From positions 4,293,001 to 4,357,000 of the forward strand of contig NZ_JAVIWK010000001.1 of NCBI RefSeq assembly GCF_034314165.1: a stretch of 64,000 bases of DNA. Reading direction: 5' to 3'. This document shows positions 16,045-23,191 of this stretch, one piece after another. The stretch is from Pseudomonas sp. Bout1 (GTDB lineage: Bacteria; Pseudomonadota; Gammaproteobacteria; Pseudomonadales; Pseudomonadaceae). Position numbers and translations under genes: made by a program. How positions within the stretch are numbered: the first letter of the stretch is position 1; each line of letters opens with the position of its first letter. The notes below the pieces were generated by a model. That model worked only from the letters and a program-made list of their open reading frames with translations. It was not told the DNA's origin and did no database searches.

Positions 16045-16317
16045 ATGTTTACGCTCTCTCAACTGCGCAACTGCATTGAAGAGGCACTGTCGCCCCTGAC
16101 CTGCGAGTTCACCCTGTGCCGCGATGCATCGTTGACCCTCAAAGTCTTCGACGCCGAAAGCGGCCGGGTGGACCTGGTGGTCACCGGGATCAGCGTCAAC
16201 AAGCTGCAAACCCCGCAGGAAGTGGAAAAGATGGTCGACGAGTTGCGCTACGAGCTGCAGAGCAACACGGTTGGCAAGCTCACGCTGGATGACTTGCCTT
16301 CAACGACGCCCCGATAA
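16045..16317 (+). CDS. DUF1652 family protein
   Basis: A 90-residue protein with the order of the Pseudomonas DUF1652 family: LRNCIEEALSPLTCEF, then a strand-rich middle (SLTLKVFDAESGRVDLVVTGI) and a helix ending EELRYEL-like. It has no signal peptide or membrane segment, and the biochemical role is unknown. It follows the csbD-like gene by 11 bases with GAGGAGAGC upstream. Its last 38 bases overlap the 3' end of the convergent MFS gene. Confidence 0.85.
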   Translation: MFTLSQLRNCIEEALSPLTCEFTLCRDASLTLKVFDAESGRVDLVVTGISVNKLQTPQEVEKMVDELRYELQSNTVGKLTLDDLPSTTPR

Positions 16318-17473
16318 AGTAGAACACGCCTCCCCCAACGATAAACGCTGCCAACATATAGAACATGTAGTGGGCCGGCAGGCTGGCCAGCACCAGCCCG
16401 CACAACACCGGCCCCAGGGCGGCGCCGAGGTTGGAGAGGTTTTGCGCGCCGTAGTACATGCCTCGCAGGTGGTCTGGGGCGATGCGGTCGATAAACATGT
16501 ACTCGGCCGGAAACACCACGATTTCGCCCACGGTGAAAATCGCCATCGCCAGGATCCACCACCACACGTTGCTCGCCAAGGCAAAACCGATCACCCCCAG
16601 CATGAACATACCCAGGCCGAAGATCAGCCATTGGCTCAGGTAGCGGTGGGAGATCCGCCGGCCAATCGCGTATTGCAGGGCGATCACCAACACGGCGTTG
16701 GTGGTGAGTACGGCACTGATGATGGTGTAGGTGTATTCGGCGGTGGTAGTGGTCACCAGATACTGCGAGAGGTACGCGGTGAACTGGCCGAACACCACCG
16801 CACTGAGCAGCCCGCCGACGGTAAAGCACACCAGCCGATGATCGCGTAGCAATACGCGGCCCACGGCGAGGAACGACACGGGCTTTTGCGTGGAGTCGAC
16901 GGTGGCCAGCGCGCGGTCGCCCCAGCGCCAATACAGCACGAAAAATCCAAAGCCCAGGACGGCCGACAGGACAAACGGCAAGCTGATATCGAGCTTGGCC
17001 ACCAGCGCGCCAAAAAACGGCCCTACCGCATAACCGATATTGGTGAGGGTGTACTTGATGGAAAACGCTTCGCTGCGCGCATCTTCCGGCAACAGGCTGG
17101 CAAACCCGGACTTGATCGCAATATCAATCACCGCATACGCCAGGTTGATCAGGATCAGGCAGCTGTAGAACGACCAGATTTCCCGGGCCAGCACCGTGCC
17201 GATAAACCCCAGGGCAAACACCACGCTCAAGCTGAGGAACAGCCGATAGCTGTTGATGCGGTCTACCAGGAAGCCACCGTACACACTGAGCAGCGAACCG
17301 ACGATCAACGAACTGCCGATTACCAGGCCGACCCGGCTGATGTCGAGGGAAAACTGGTGGGTGAGGTAGATGACCAGGTACGGAAACGTGATGGCTTTGG
17401 CCAGCGTGAGGATCAGCGTGGCCGACAACAGCAGCTTCACGGTACGTGGGTAATTTTTTAGCGTGGCAAGCAT
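16280..17473 (-). CDS. MFS transporter (drug-efflux-like)
   Basis: A 397-residue, roughly 12-helix major facilitator protein. The loop between helices 2 and 3 reads GGFLVDRINSYR, matching the G-x-L-x-D-R-x-G-R type A motif loosely. The distribution of helices resembles MdtH/YfmO-like exporters. The start is taken at 17473; upstream in-frame ATGs at 17506 and 17518 lack ribosome-binding sites. The last 38 bases overlap the convergent DUF1652 gene, so these transcripts are antisense to each other at their ends. Substrate unknown. Confidence 0.85.
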   Translation of the reverse strand: MLATLKNYPRTVKLLLSATLILTLAKAITFPYLVIYLTHQFSLDISRVGLVIGSSLIVGSLLSVYGGFLVDRINSYRLFLSLSVVFALGFIGTVLAREIWSFYSCLILINLAYAVIDIAIKSGFASLLPEDARSEAFSIKYTLTNIGYAVGPFFGALVAKLDISLPFVLSAVLGFGFFVLYWRWGDRALATVDSTQKPVSFLAVGRVLLRDHRLVCFTVGGLLSAVVFGQFTAYLSQYLVTTTTAEYTYTIISAVLTTNAVLVIALQYAIGRRISHRYLSQWLIFGLGMFMLGVIGFALASNVWWWILAMAIFTVGEIVVFPAEYMFIDRIAPDHLRGMYYGAQNLSNLGAALGPVLCGLVLASLPAHYMFYMLAAFIVGGGVFYFIGASLKASHPA

Positions 17474-17586
17474 CCTGCTCTCATTCTTTTCAAGGTAAGG
17501 GGCCATTGCAGCCCGCAAGCAGCTCTACCTTAACGCAAGATGAGACGGAATAAAGGCTATTTTATGCATTTATGCAAAAATCAAAT

Positions 17587-17623
17587 GCAGTGGGATGAGG
17601 ACGCAATTGCTCACCCCACTGCA
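17587..17623 (-). terminator. Terminator of the RcnB-like gene
   Basis: On the minus strand GCAGTGGGG...CCCACTGC forms a strong stem right after the RcnB-like stop codon and is followed by ATTTGATTTTTG. It fits a Rho-independent terminator. Confidence 0.7.
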
Positions 17624-17627
17624 GGCT

Positions 17628-17936
17628 TTATTTCTTAACCGGTGTGATGTCCAGAATCGTGCCGTTGGTGGTCTTGAGCAACACGTACTTGTCGTTTACA
17701 CGAGCCCACTGGCTGTCCTCTTCTGGCTGTTTGAGGCCATGTTTTTTCCAGTCGGCGATGGCTGATTCCTTACGCATCAGGATGTCTGGCGCGCGGTCGC
17801 CCGTCTTGAGGTCGCGGGTATTGATATTCGAAGGCTGCACGGTGGTTTGCGCGGTATCAGCAGCCTGGACGGCAAGACTCGCGCCACACAGGCTCGCGGC
17901 AACCAGCAGGCAGGCAACAAGGGATTTGGACTTCAT
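17628..17936 (-). CDS. RcnB-like small periplasmic protein
   Basis: A 102-residue protein with a clear signal peptide (MKSKSLVACLLVAA..., cleavage after VQAA near residue 26). The mature part ends in the RcnB-type segment WARVNDKYVLLKTTNGTILDI, the strand pair found in the nickel/cobalt homeostasis protein RcnB and its many paralogues. Metal binding is not evident from histidines, so function is open. The start at 17936 follows GGAAGTGCCC. It is transcribed alone, with a strong terminator directly downstream. Confidence 0.75.
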   Translation of the reverse strand: MKSKSLVACLLVAASLCGASLAVQAADTAQTTVQPSNINTRDLKTGDRAPDILMRKESAIADWKKHGLKQPEEDSQWARVNDKYVLLKTTNGTILDITPVKK

Positions 17937-18095
17937 GGGCACTTCCTTCAATGAATAACGCGTAAACATTCCGACCGCAGCCGCGTGGAATCATTCAGCG
18001 CCGTGATGGAGGCGGCAGATGGATGGGCGGCCAGCGACCGGGTCGGCGATTAATCAGATAAGATTGGTTCTTTTTCCAGCCGCTCAGGAATTCCA

Positions 18096-18446
18096 ATGAC
18101 TGGTACCCACGTCATCATCATTTTCGTGACCGTTGTCACCTTGCTCGCGCTTTATGTATTCGGCACCTACAGGGAACTGGGGGCCCTGCTCGATCGCTGC
18201 AAAAAAGCCTTCGGCCAGTTCAAAGAGGCCGAGCAACACCTGGCGGCGGCGCAAAATGCCTCGTCACCCGCTGCGGAAATCGCCCGCCTGGAAAGCCGCG
18301 TCGCGTTCACCCGCCAGCTCTTCCACGACTCGGTTAACAACTACAACACCTACAAGCACAAGTCGCCGACCTCGGTGGTGGCCGAGCTGCTCGGGCATCG
18401 TGATGATGTAAGCCTGTCGGGGTTTGAGGATAAGCCTACGGCCTGA
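18096..18446 (+). CDS. Short LemA-like membrane protein
   Basis: A 116-residue protein with one N-terminal membrane helix (about 5-25) and then two helices. The second, RVAFTRQLFHDSVNNYNTYKHKSPTSVVAELLGH, matches the LemA C-terminal pattern (AR-x-x-YN-x-x-V-x-x-YN...FP...A-x-x-x-GF). LemA proteins are about 190-200 residues, so most of the central helical hairpins appear to be missing. There is no frameshift, so it looks like a genuinely short form. No function is known; LemA proteins are associated with envelope complexes. Confidence 0.65.
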   Translation: MTGTHVIIIFVTVVTLLALYVFGTYRELGALLDRCKKAFGQFKEAEQHLAAAQNASSPAAEIARLESRVAFTRQLFHDSVNNYNTYKHKSPTSVVAELLGHRDDVSLSGFEDKPTA

Positions 18447-18457
18447 CCTGCCGACGC

Positions 18458-18835
18458 TCACATAGGCGCACGCTGACGTGTCGGCGTGCCCTGATGAAAT
18501 ACCATCTGCCACTGCCCACCGCTCTCGCGCCACACCGAACTGCGCAACGACTCCCCCGCTGCATTTGCATCCGTCGCCGCCCGTTGGCAGCGATACGTCA
18601 CCAACGCCACGCCTTCGGCCAGCACCTTCAATGCAAAGTCACTGATGCTACGGGCTGAAAACACCTCATCCTGCAGCCCCTCGATCACCTCGGCCTTGCT
18701 GCCCCATACATTGCCACTGGCGCCAAATTCGACGAAATCATCCGCCAGCAGCACCGACAACCGCGTCGCATCTGCACGGGTGGTGCATTGGTGCAGCTGC
18801 TGTTCCAGGCCGCGTAAATGCTCTGATAACTCCAT
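18458..18835 (-). CDS. NTF2-like (DUF4440) protein
   Basis: A 125-residue cone-shaped NTF2-fold protein. The DUF4440 features are ADDFVEFGASGNVWGSKAEVIEGL, a central strand SDFALKVLAEGVALVTYRC and the closing WRESGGQWQMVFHQGTP. Members are small ligand-binding proteins or enzymes with diverse roles. The start at 18835 follows AAGGG at eight bases; 18841 is an alternative. A long antisense frame that extends to 19687 is not real. It is divergent from the XRE-cupin regulator, and the shared gap carries a doubled operator-like site. Confidence 0.82.
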   Translation of the reverse strand: MELSEHLRGLEQQLHQCTTRADATRLSVLLADDFVEFGASGNVWGSKAEVIEGLQDEVFSARSISDFALKVLAEGVALVTYRCQRAATDANAAGESLRSSVWRESGGQWQMVFHQGTPTRQRAPM

Positions 18836-18849
18836 ACCCATTGCCCTTG

Positions 18850-18897
18850 TGAAATTAATCCTGTAATTTTTCATGAAGTTTCTTGATAAAAATTTCA
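18850..18897. promoter_or_regulatory. Two adjacent 24-bp operator-like repeats
   Basis: Two back-to-back 24-base units (18850-18873 and 18874-18897) each begin TGAA and end TTCA with AT-rich interiors (TGAAATT...AATTTTTCA and TGAAGTT...AAATTTCA). They fill the gap between the DUF4440 gene and the XRE-cupin gene and are the probable binding sites of the latter. Confidence 0.55.
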
Positions 18898-18907
18898 CGG
18901 GATCCGC

Positions 18908-19465
18908 ATGGACAAGCAAGAAGAACTCGACGCGCTGGCGATCCTGATCCACGACCTGCGCAAGCACAAGAAGCTCACCCTGGCGCAACTCGCGCAAAAG
19001 ATCGAGCGCTCCGTGGGTTTTCTCTCCCAGGTTGAACGCGGCCTCTCGCGCCCTACAGTGGCCGACCTGACCGCCATCAGCCACGCCCTCGGTGTGCCCA
19101 CTACCTATTTCTACAGCCTGTCCAAACCCAAGGCGGTGAACTGGGTCACCCGCCCCAACGAGCGGCGCACGGTGTATTACGCCAACGGCATCACCGACAT
19201 CCTGGTGTCGCCCAGCATGCACGGCGCGTTCTCGATGCTCGACAGCCTGCTGGCACCCGGCGCCAACAGCGGCGAACAGACCATGAGCGACCGCGCCGAA
19301 CAGGCCGGTTATGTGCTGGAAGGCGAGTTGACGCTGTGGGTCGAGGGCGAGGCCGACTCGGTCACCTTGCACCCGGGCGACAGCTTCCACCTGGCCAGCT
19401 TTGCCCATTGCCGCTACGGCAACCTGACCGACCTGCCAGCCCGCGTGCTGTGGGTCTACAACTGA
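18908..19465 (+). CDS. XRE-family regulator with C-terminal cupin domain
   Basis: A 185-residue regulator with an N-terminal Cro/CI-type helix-turn-helix (about 13-68; LTLAQLAQKIERSVGFLSQVERG) and a C-terminal cupin (about 110-183; EGELTLWVEGEADSVTLHPGDSFHL). This is the PuuR/PauR design, in which the cupin senses a small amine or acid. It ends 23 bases before a glutamine-synthetase-like gene of the polyamine-glutamylating class, which supports control of amine catabolism. Probable autoregulation via the repeats upstream. Confidence 0.9.
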   Translation: MDKQEELDALAILIHDLRKHKKLTLAQLAQKIERSVGFLSQVERGLSRPTVADLTAISHALGVPTTYFYSLSKPKAVNWVTRPNERRTVYYANGITDILVSPSMHGAFSMLDSLLAPGANSGEQTMSDRAEQAGYVLEGELTLWVEGEADSVTLHPGDSFHLASFAHCRYGNLTDLPARVLWVYN

Positions 19466-19488
19466 AGGCACACCAAGGAGCGTCACCC

Positions 19489-20835
19489 GTGAAAAGCCAT
19501 TCCTCCACGCTGCTGGCCGAAGTCCGGACCTTTCGCCAGAACCATCCCGAGGTGCGCTACGTCGACTTGATTGCCCTGGATATTCCCGGGCATTTCTACG
19601 GCAAGCGCTACCCGGTGGAGATGCTGGAAAAGGTCGCCGCCGGCAGCCCGCTGAAGCTGCCGCAAAACGCGGTGCTGCTGGGTGCACAGGGCGGCCTGTT
19701 CAAGATCGGCGACTACTGCTTTCACGACGGCGACCCGGACGCCAACCGCCGCCTGGTGCCCGGCACCCTCAAGCCGGTGACCTGGGAAGCGCAGCCGCTG
19801 GGGCAGATGCTGATCACCTCTGATGGCACCGAAGCGCCGATTGAATTCGAACCTCGGGAAGTGCTGGCCAAAGTGCTGGAGCGCCTGCACCGCAAGGGCA
19901 TTCACCCAGTAGTCGCGTTTGAGCTGGAGTTCTACCTGTTCGATAAAAAGCTCAACGACGGCCTGCCACAATTCGCCCGCGACCCGCTGAGTGATGACGC
20001 CGACGACCAGCCCAACCTGCACATCGAGCGCCTGTCGCGCTTCGCCCCGGTGCTGGATGACATGGTCGAGACTGCCAAGGCCCAGGGCATCGACATCACG
20101 GTAATCACCGCCGAACTGGGCCCTGGCCAGTTTGAAATCAATTTCGGCCACCTGGAAGACGGCCTGCGCGCCGCCGACTGGGCCGCCCTGTTCTGCCGCA
20201 GCACCCGTGGCGTGGCCCTCAAGCACGGCTATCGCGCCAGCTTCATGGCCAAGCCTTACCTGCACCATCCCGGCAGCGGCATGCACGTGCACGTCAGCCT
20301 GTACGATGCGGCGGGCAATAACCTGCTGGCGGCCCACCAGAAGCAACCGTTGCGCCACGCGGTGGCCGGTTGCCTGGAACTGCTGCCGCACTGCATGCCG
20401 ATCTTCTCGCCCAACCACAACGCCTTCCGCCGCCTCGGCGGCACGGTCAATGCGGCCACCCGCGCGAGCTGGGGGTTTGAGGACCGCGACGCGTGCGTGC
20501 GAATCCCTGAATCGGACCCGCGCAACCTGCGCATCGAACATCGCCTGGCCAGCGCCGATGCCAACCCGTACCTGGTGTTGGCGGCAATTCTGGTGGGGCT
20601 TGAGCATGGCCTTGAGGCTGGCAAGGAACCCATCGCCCCGCTGAATGAAGACCGCAACAGCGGTGCGGATTTCCCCGTGGAAATGCTCGAAGCAGTGCGC
20701 GCCATGCAGCATCAGCCGACGTTGCGCGAAGGACTGGGCGCAGAGTTTGTCGATGTGTATTGCGAAAACAAACGCCAGGACCATCTGGCGTTCCAGCAGG
20801 AAATTCATGCGCGGGAATATCGCTGGTACCTCTAA
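19489..20835 (+). CDS. Glutamine-synthetase-family enzyme (gamma-glutamyl-amine synthetase like)
   Basis: A 448-residue member of the GS fold, resembling PuuA and PauA enzymes that ligate glutamate to an amine with ATP. Seen motifs include the acidic metal site EFELEFYLF-like (VVAFELEFYLF), GPGQFEINFGHLEDG, the ATP-binding GSGMHVHVS and the arginine-bearing NHNAFRRLGG and RIEHRLASADANPYL. The GTG start at 19489 follows AAGGAG; the open frame further upstream overlaps the regulator. It lacks the adenylylation-tyrosine region of GlnA. With the XRE-cupin gene it probably forms a small amine-utilisation unit; the amine is unknown. Confidence 0.88.
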   Translation: MKSHSSTLLAEVRTFRQNHPEVRYVDLIALDIPGHFYGKRYPVEMLEKVAAGSPLKLPQNAVLLGAQGGLFKIGDYCFHDGDPDANRRLVPGTLKPVTWEAQPLGQMLITSDGTEAPIEFEPREVLAKVLERLHRKGIHPVVAFELEFYLFDKKLNDGLPQFARDPLSDDADDQPNLHIERLSRFAPVLDDMVETAKAQGIDITVITAELGPGQFEINFGHLEDGLRAADWAALFCRSTRGVALKHGYRASFMAKPYLHHPGSGMHVHVSLYDAAGNNLLAAHQKQPLRHAVAGCLELLPHCMPIFSPNHNAFRRLGGTVNAATRASWGFEDRDACVRIPESDPRNLRIEHRLASADANPYLVLAAILVGLEHGLEAGKEPIAPLNEDRNSGADFPVEMLEAVRAMQHQPTLREGLGAEFVDVYCENKRQDHLAFQQEIHAREYRWYL

Positions 20836-20850
20836 CCCCCCACCTCCTCC

Positions 20851-20942
20851 CGTAGCAGCTGTCGAGCCTGGGCGAGGCTGCGTTCGCGGTGTGTCTGATA
20901 CACCGCTGACGCAGCCTCGCCCAGGCTCGACAGCTGCTACGA
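20851..20942. repeat. REP-type inverted pair, family B
   Basis: Facing GTAGCAGCTGTCGAGCCTGGGCGAGGCTGCGT arms, near-perfect over about 32 bases, enclose a short GTGTCTGATACAC loop. The pair lies directly after the GS-like gene and could fold as a strong 3' hairpin. It is the same family as 1962-2078, with better arm identity. Confidence 0.88.
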
Positions 20943-21007
20943 CGTGGGGCGTGCGATATCAGGTTTTGCATGTAATCTGATGGCCAACTTCATCTGCGGA
21001 CTTGCCC

Positions 21008-22105
21008 ATGACCGAACAAAGCGCCCCGGCCCTGAAGGAAATCTTCAACGCCGAACGCCTGCAGCACATCGCTACCGAAATGAGCGCGGTGTACCCGGCG
21101 TTCGACACCAAGGGGTTTCTCAAGCACGCCAAGGCCGGGCTGGCGGACCTCTCGGTGATGCAGCGCATGGCCCGGGTCAGCGAAAGCCTGCATGCCGTGA
21201 TCCCGCTGGATTATCCGCAAACCCTCAAGTTGCTGTACGCCCTGGCGCCCCGGCTGAACAGCGCCTTTGTCAGCCTGTTCCTGCCCCACTACGTCGCCAG
21301 CTACGGCGGCGAAGACTTCAAGCGCTCCATGGCCGCGCTCAAGTATTTCACCACGTTCGGCTCGGCCGAGTTTGCCGTACGGCATTTTTTGCTCAGGGAT
21401 TTCGAGCGCACCCTGGCGGTGATGCAACAGTGGTCGCTGGATGACAACGAACACGTCAGGCGACTTGCCAGTGAAGGTTCACGGCCAAGGTTGCCGTGGT
21501 CGTTTCGCCTGGCCGAGGTGCAGGCAGACCCGAACCTGTGTGCGTCGATCCTCGACCACCTCAAGGCCGACAGCAGCCTGTACGTGCGCAAGTCGGTGGC
21601 CAACCACCTTAACGACATCACCAAGGACCACCCGGATTGGGTGCTGGGCTTGATCGAAGGCTGGTCGCTGGATAATCCCCACACGGCGTGGATCGCCCGT
21701 CATGCGTTGCGCAGCCTGATCAAGCAAGGCAACACCCGGGCATTGACGATCATGGGTGCGGGGGCCAGGGCCGAGGTGAAGATTCATCAACTCAAGGTCG
21801 AGCCGGCGGTGATTAACCTGGGGGAACGGATCAACCTGTCGTTCAGCCTGGAATCGATGGCCGGTACCTCGCAGAAATTGGTGGTCGACTACGCCATCGA
21901 CTATGTGAAAAGCGCCGGACACAGTGCGTCCAAGGTGTTCAAGCTCAAGGCGTTTACCCTGGGTGCCGGGGAACATCACGCGATTAGTCGTGGCCAACAT
22001 ATTCGTGAACTGACCACGCGCAAGCACTATCCCGGCAAGCACGCGGTGCATGTATTGGTGAATGGGGAGCGGTTGGGCAGTGTTGAGTTTGAGCTGCTGA
22101 ACTGA
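21008..22105 (+). CDS. AlkC-type DNA alkylation repair protein
   Basis: A 365-residue protein. The first 250 residues are HEAT-like helical repeats (for example LASEGSRPRLPWSFRL and VRKSVANHLNDITKDHPDWV) as in AlkC/AlkD base-excision glycosylases, which remove positively charged N3-alkyl adducts without base flipping. The last 100 residues are a strand-rich Ig-like domain (AVINLGERINLSFSLES...YAIDYVKSAG) found in AlkC but not AlkD. The start at 21008 is the first ATG; the TTG at 21002 is an alternative. The gene appears monocistronic. Confidence 0.85.
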   Translation: MTEQSAPALKEIFNAERLQHIATEMSAVYPAFDTKGFLKHAKAGLADLSVMQRMARVSESLHAVIPLDYPQTLKLLYALAPRLNSAFVSLFLPHYVASYGGEDFKRSMAALKYFTTFGSAEFAVRHFLLRDFERTLAVMQQWSLDDNEHVRRLASEGSRPRLPWSFRLAEVQADPNLCASILDHLKADSSLYVRKSVANHLNDITKDHPDWVLGLIEGWSLDNPHTAWIARHALRSLIKQGNTRALTIMGAGARAEVKIHQLKVEPAVINLGERINLSFSLESMAGTSQKLVVDYAIDYVKSAGHSASKVFKLKAFTLGAGEHHAISRGQHIRELTTRKHYPGKHAVHVLVNGERLGSVEFELLN

Positions 22106-22133
22106 CGAAGTTCTCCACAACAAAACCTATCAA

Positions 22134-22163
22134 CTGTGGGAGCAGGCAAGCCAGCTCCCACAG
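22134..22163. repeat. Short palindrome between convergent genes
   Basis: CTGTGGGAGC and GCTCCCACAG pair across a ten-base loop (aggcaagcca). It is a minimal REP half-element of the CTGTGGGAGC type in the 79-base gap between alkC and the LysR gene, and may act as a bidirectional terminator. Confidence 0.65.
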
Positions 22164-22184
22164 TTGTTTATCCAGTTTCGCCAG

Positions 22185-23075
22185 CTAGGACTCGCCCAGC
22201 AACAGCTTCTGCTCCCGCGCGCACAACTCCACCAGGTAGTCCCACAACACCCGCAACCGCACCGACTTGTGCAACTCGCGCCGGGAGCTGATCCAGTAGC
22301 TGCGCTGGATGCTCTCCCCCGGCAGCAGCGGCACCAGGTCCGGGTCGCTCGCCGCCATGAAGCACGGCAACACCGCAATCCCCAGCCCCGAGCGCGCCGC
22401 CTGGTGCTGCGCGATCACGCTGGTGCTGTGGAACACCACCTTGGGGTTGCGACAAAAGCTGCTGAGGAATTTCAGTTCCTGGCTGAAGAGTAAATCGTCC
22501 ACGTAATCGATCCACGCGTGTACCGCCAGGTCCTCGCGTTTTTCAATCGGTGGCGTGCGGTCCAGGTAGCTGCGGCTGGCGTAGAGGGCCAGGCGGTAGT
22601 CGGTGAGTTTGCGGGTCACCAGTTGGTCGACGCTGGGGCGCTCGAGGTGGATGCTGATTTCCGCTTCGCGGTTGAGGATGCTGACAAAGCGCGGCACTGC
22701 CAGCAGTTCCACTTCCAGGCCCGGGTAACGCTCGAACAGGCCGCCCATGCGACTGGCCAAGAACATCACGCCCAAGCCTTCGGCCACGCCCAGGCGGATC
22801 TTGCCCAATGGCGCGGCGGAATGGGTGAGTTCTTCTTCGGCCAGCAGTGCCACGTTCTCCATGGCCTCGGCGTGTTTGAGCAGGGCTTCGCCGGAAGGCG
22901 TGAGTTCGTAACCCTGGGCGTGCTGCACAAACAGCGCGGTGCCGAGGCTTTTCTCGATGGCCTCGATGTGCCGCGCCACGGTGGCGTGCGTGGTTTTCAG
23001 GCGTTGCGCCGCCGTGAGCAGGCGTCCGCTACGCTGTAACTCAAGAAAGAACCGCAGATCATTCCAGTCGAACAT
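22185..23075 (-). CDS. LysR-family transcriptional regulator
   Basis: A 296-residue LysR protein. The N-terminal winged helix is clear (FFLELQRSGRLLTAAQRLKTTHATVARHI), followed by a periplasmic-binding-like effector domain. The start follows GGAGGTGGC. It is divergent from a GMC oxidoreductase gene 116 bases away, followed by an MHS transporter, the standard layout for a regulator controlling a neighbouring catabolic unit. The gap holds a spaced direct repeat that could be its site. Effector unknown. Confidence 0.92.
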   Translation of the reverse strand: MFDWNDLRFFLELQRSGRLLTAAQRLKTTHATVARHIEAIEKSLGTALFVQHAQGYELTPSGEALLKHAEAMENVALLAEEELTHSAAPLGKIRLGVAEGLGVMFLASRMGGLFERYPGLEVELLAVPRFVSILNREAEISIHLERPSVDQLVTRKLTDYRLALYASRSYLDRTPPIEKREDLAVHAWIDYVDDLLFSQELKFLSSFCRNPKVVFHSTSVIAQHQAARSGLGIAVLPCFMAASDPDLVPLLPGESIQRSYWISSRRELHKSVRLRVLWDYLVELCAREQKLLLGES

Positions 23076-23119
23076 GCCACCTCCAGGAAGTGCTGTCTAA
23101 AAACGCACAGCAGCTGGGT

Positions 23120-23151
23120 AAAAACTAACATTTTTAAGACGAAAACTAACA
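23120..23151. promoter_or_regulatory. Direct repeat AAAACTAACA at two-turn spacing
   Basis: AAAACTAACA occurs twice with starts 21 bases apart (about two helical turns) between the divergent LysR and GMC genes. This arrangement suits a regulator dimer or tetramer on one DNA face. Confidence 0.4.
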
Positions 23152-23191
23152 ACTAGGATGGAACCAATAAGAAAAACAAGCGAGGCCTCAG

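Noticed and set aside
19483..20808. 441-codon open frame antisense to the GS-like gene
   Set aside because: Sense strand carries all glutamine-synthetase motifs; the antisense frame has none.
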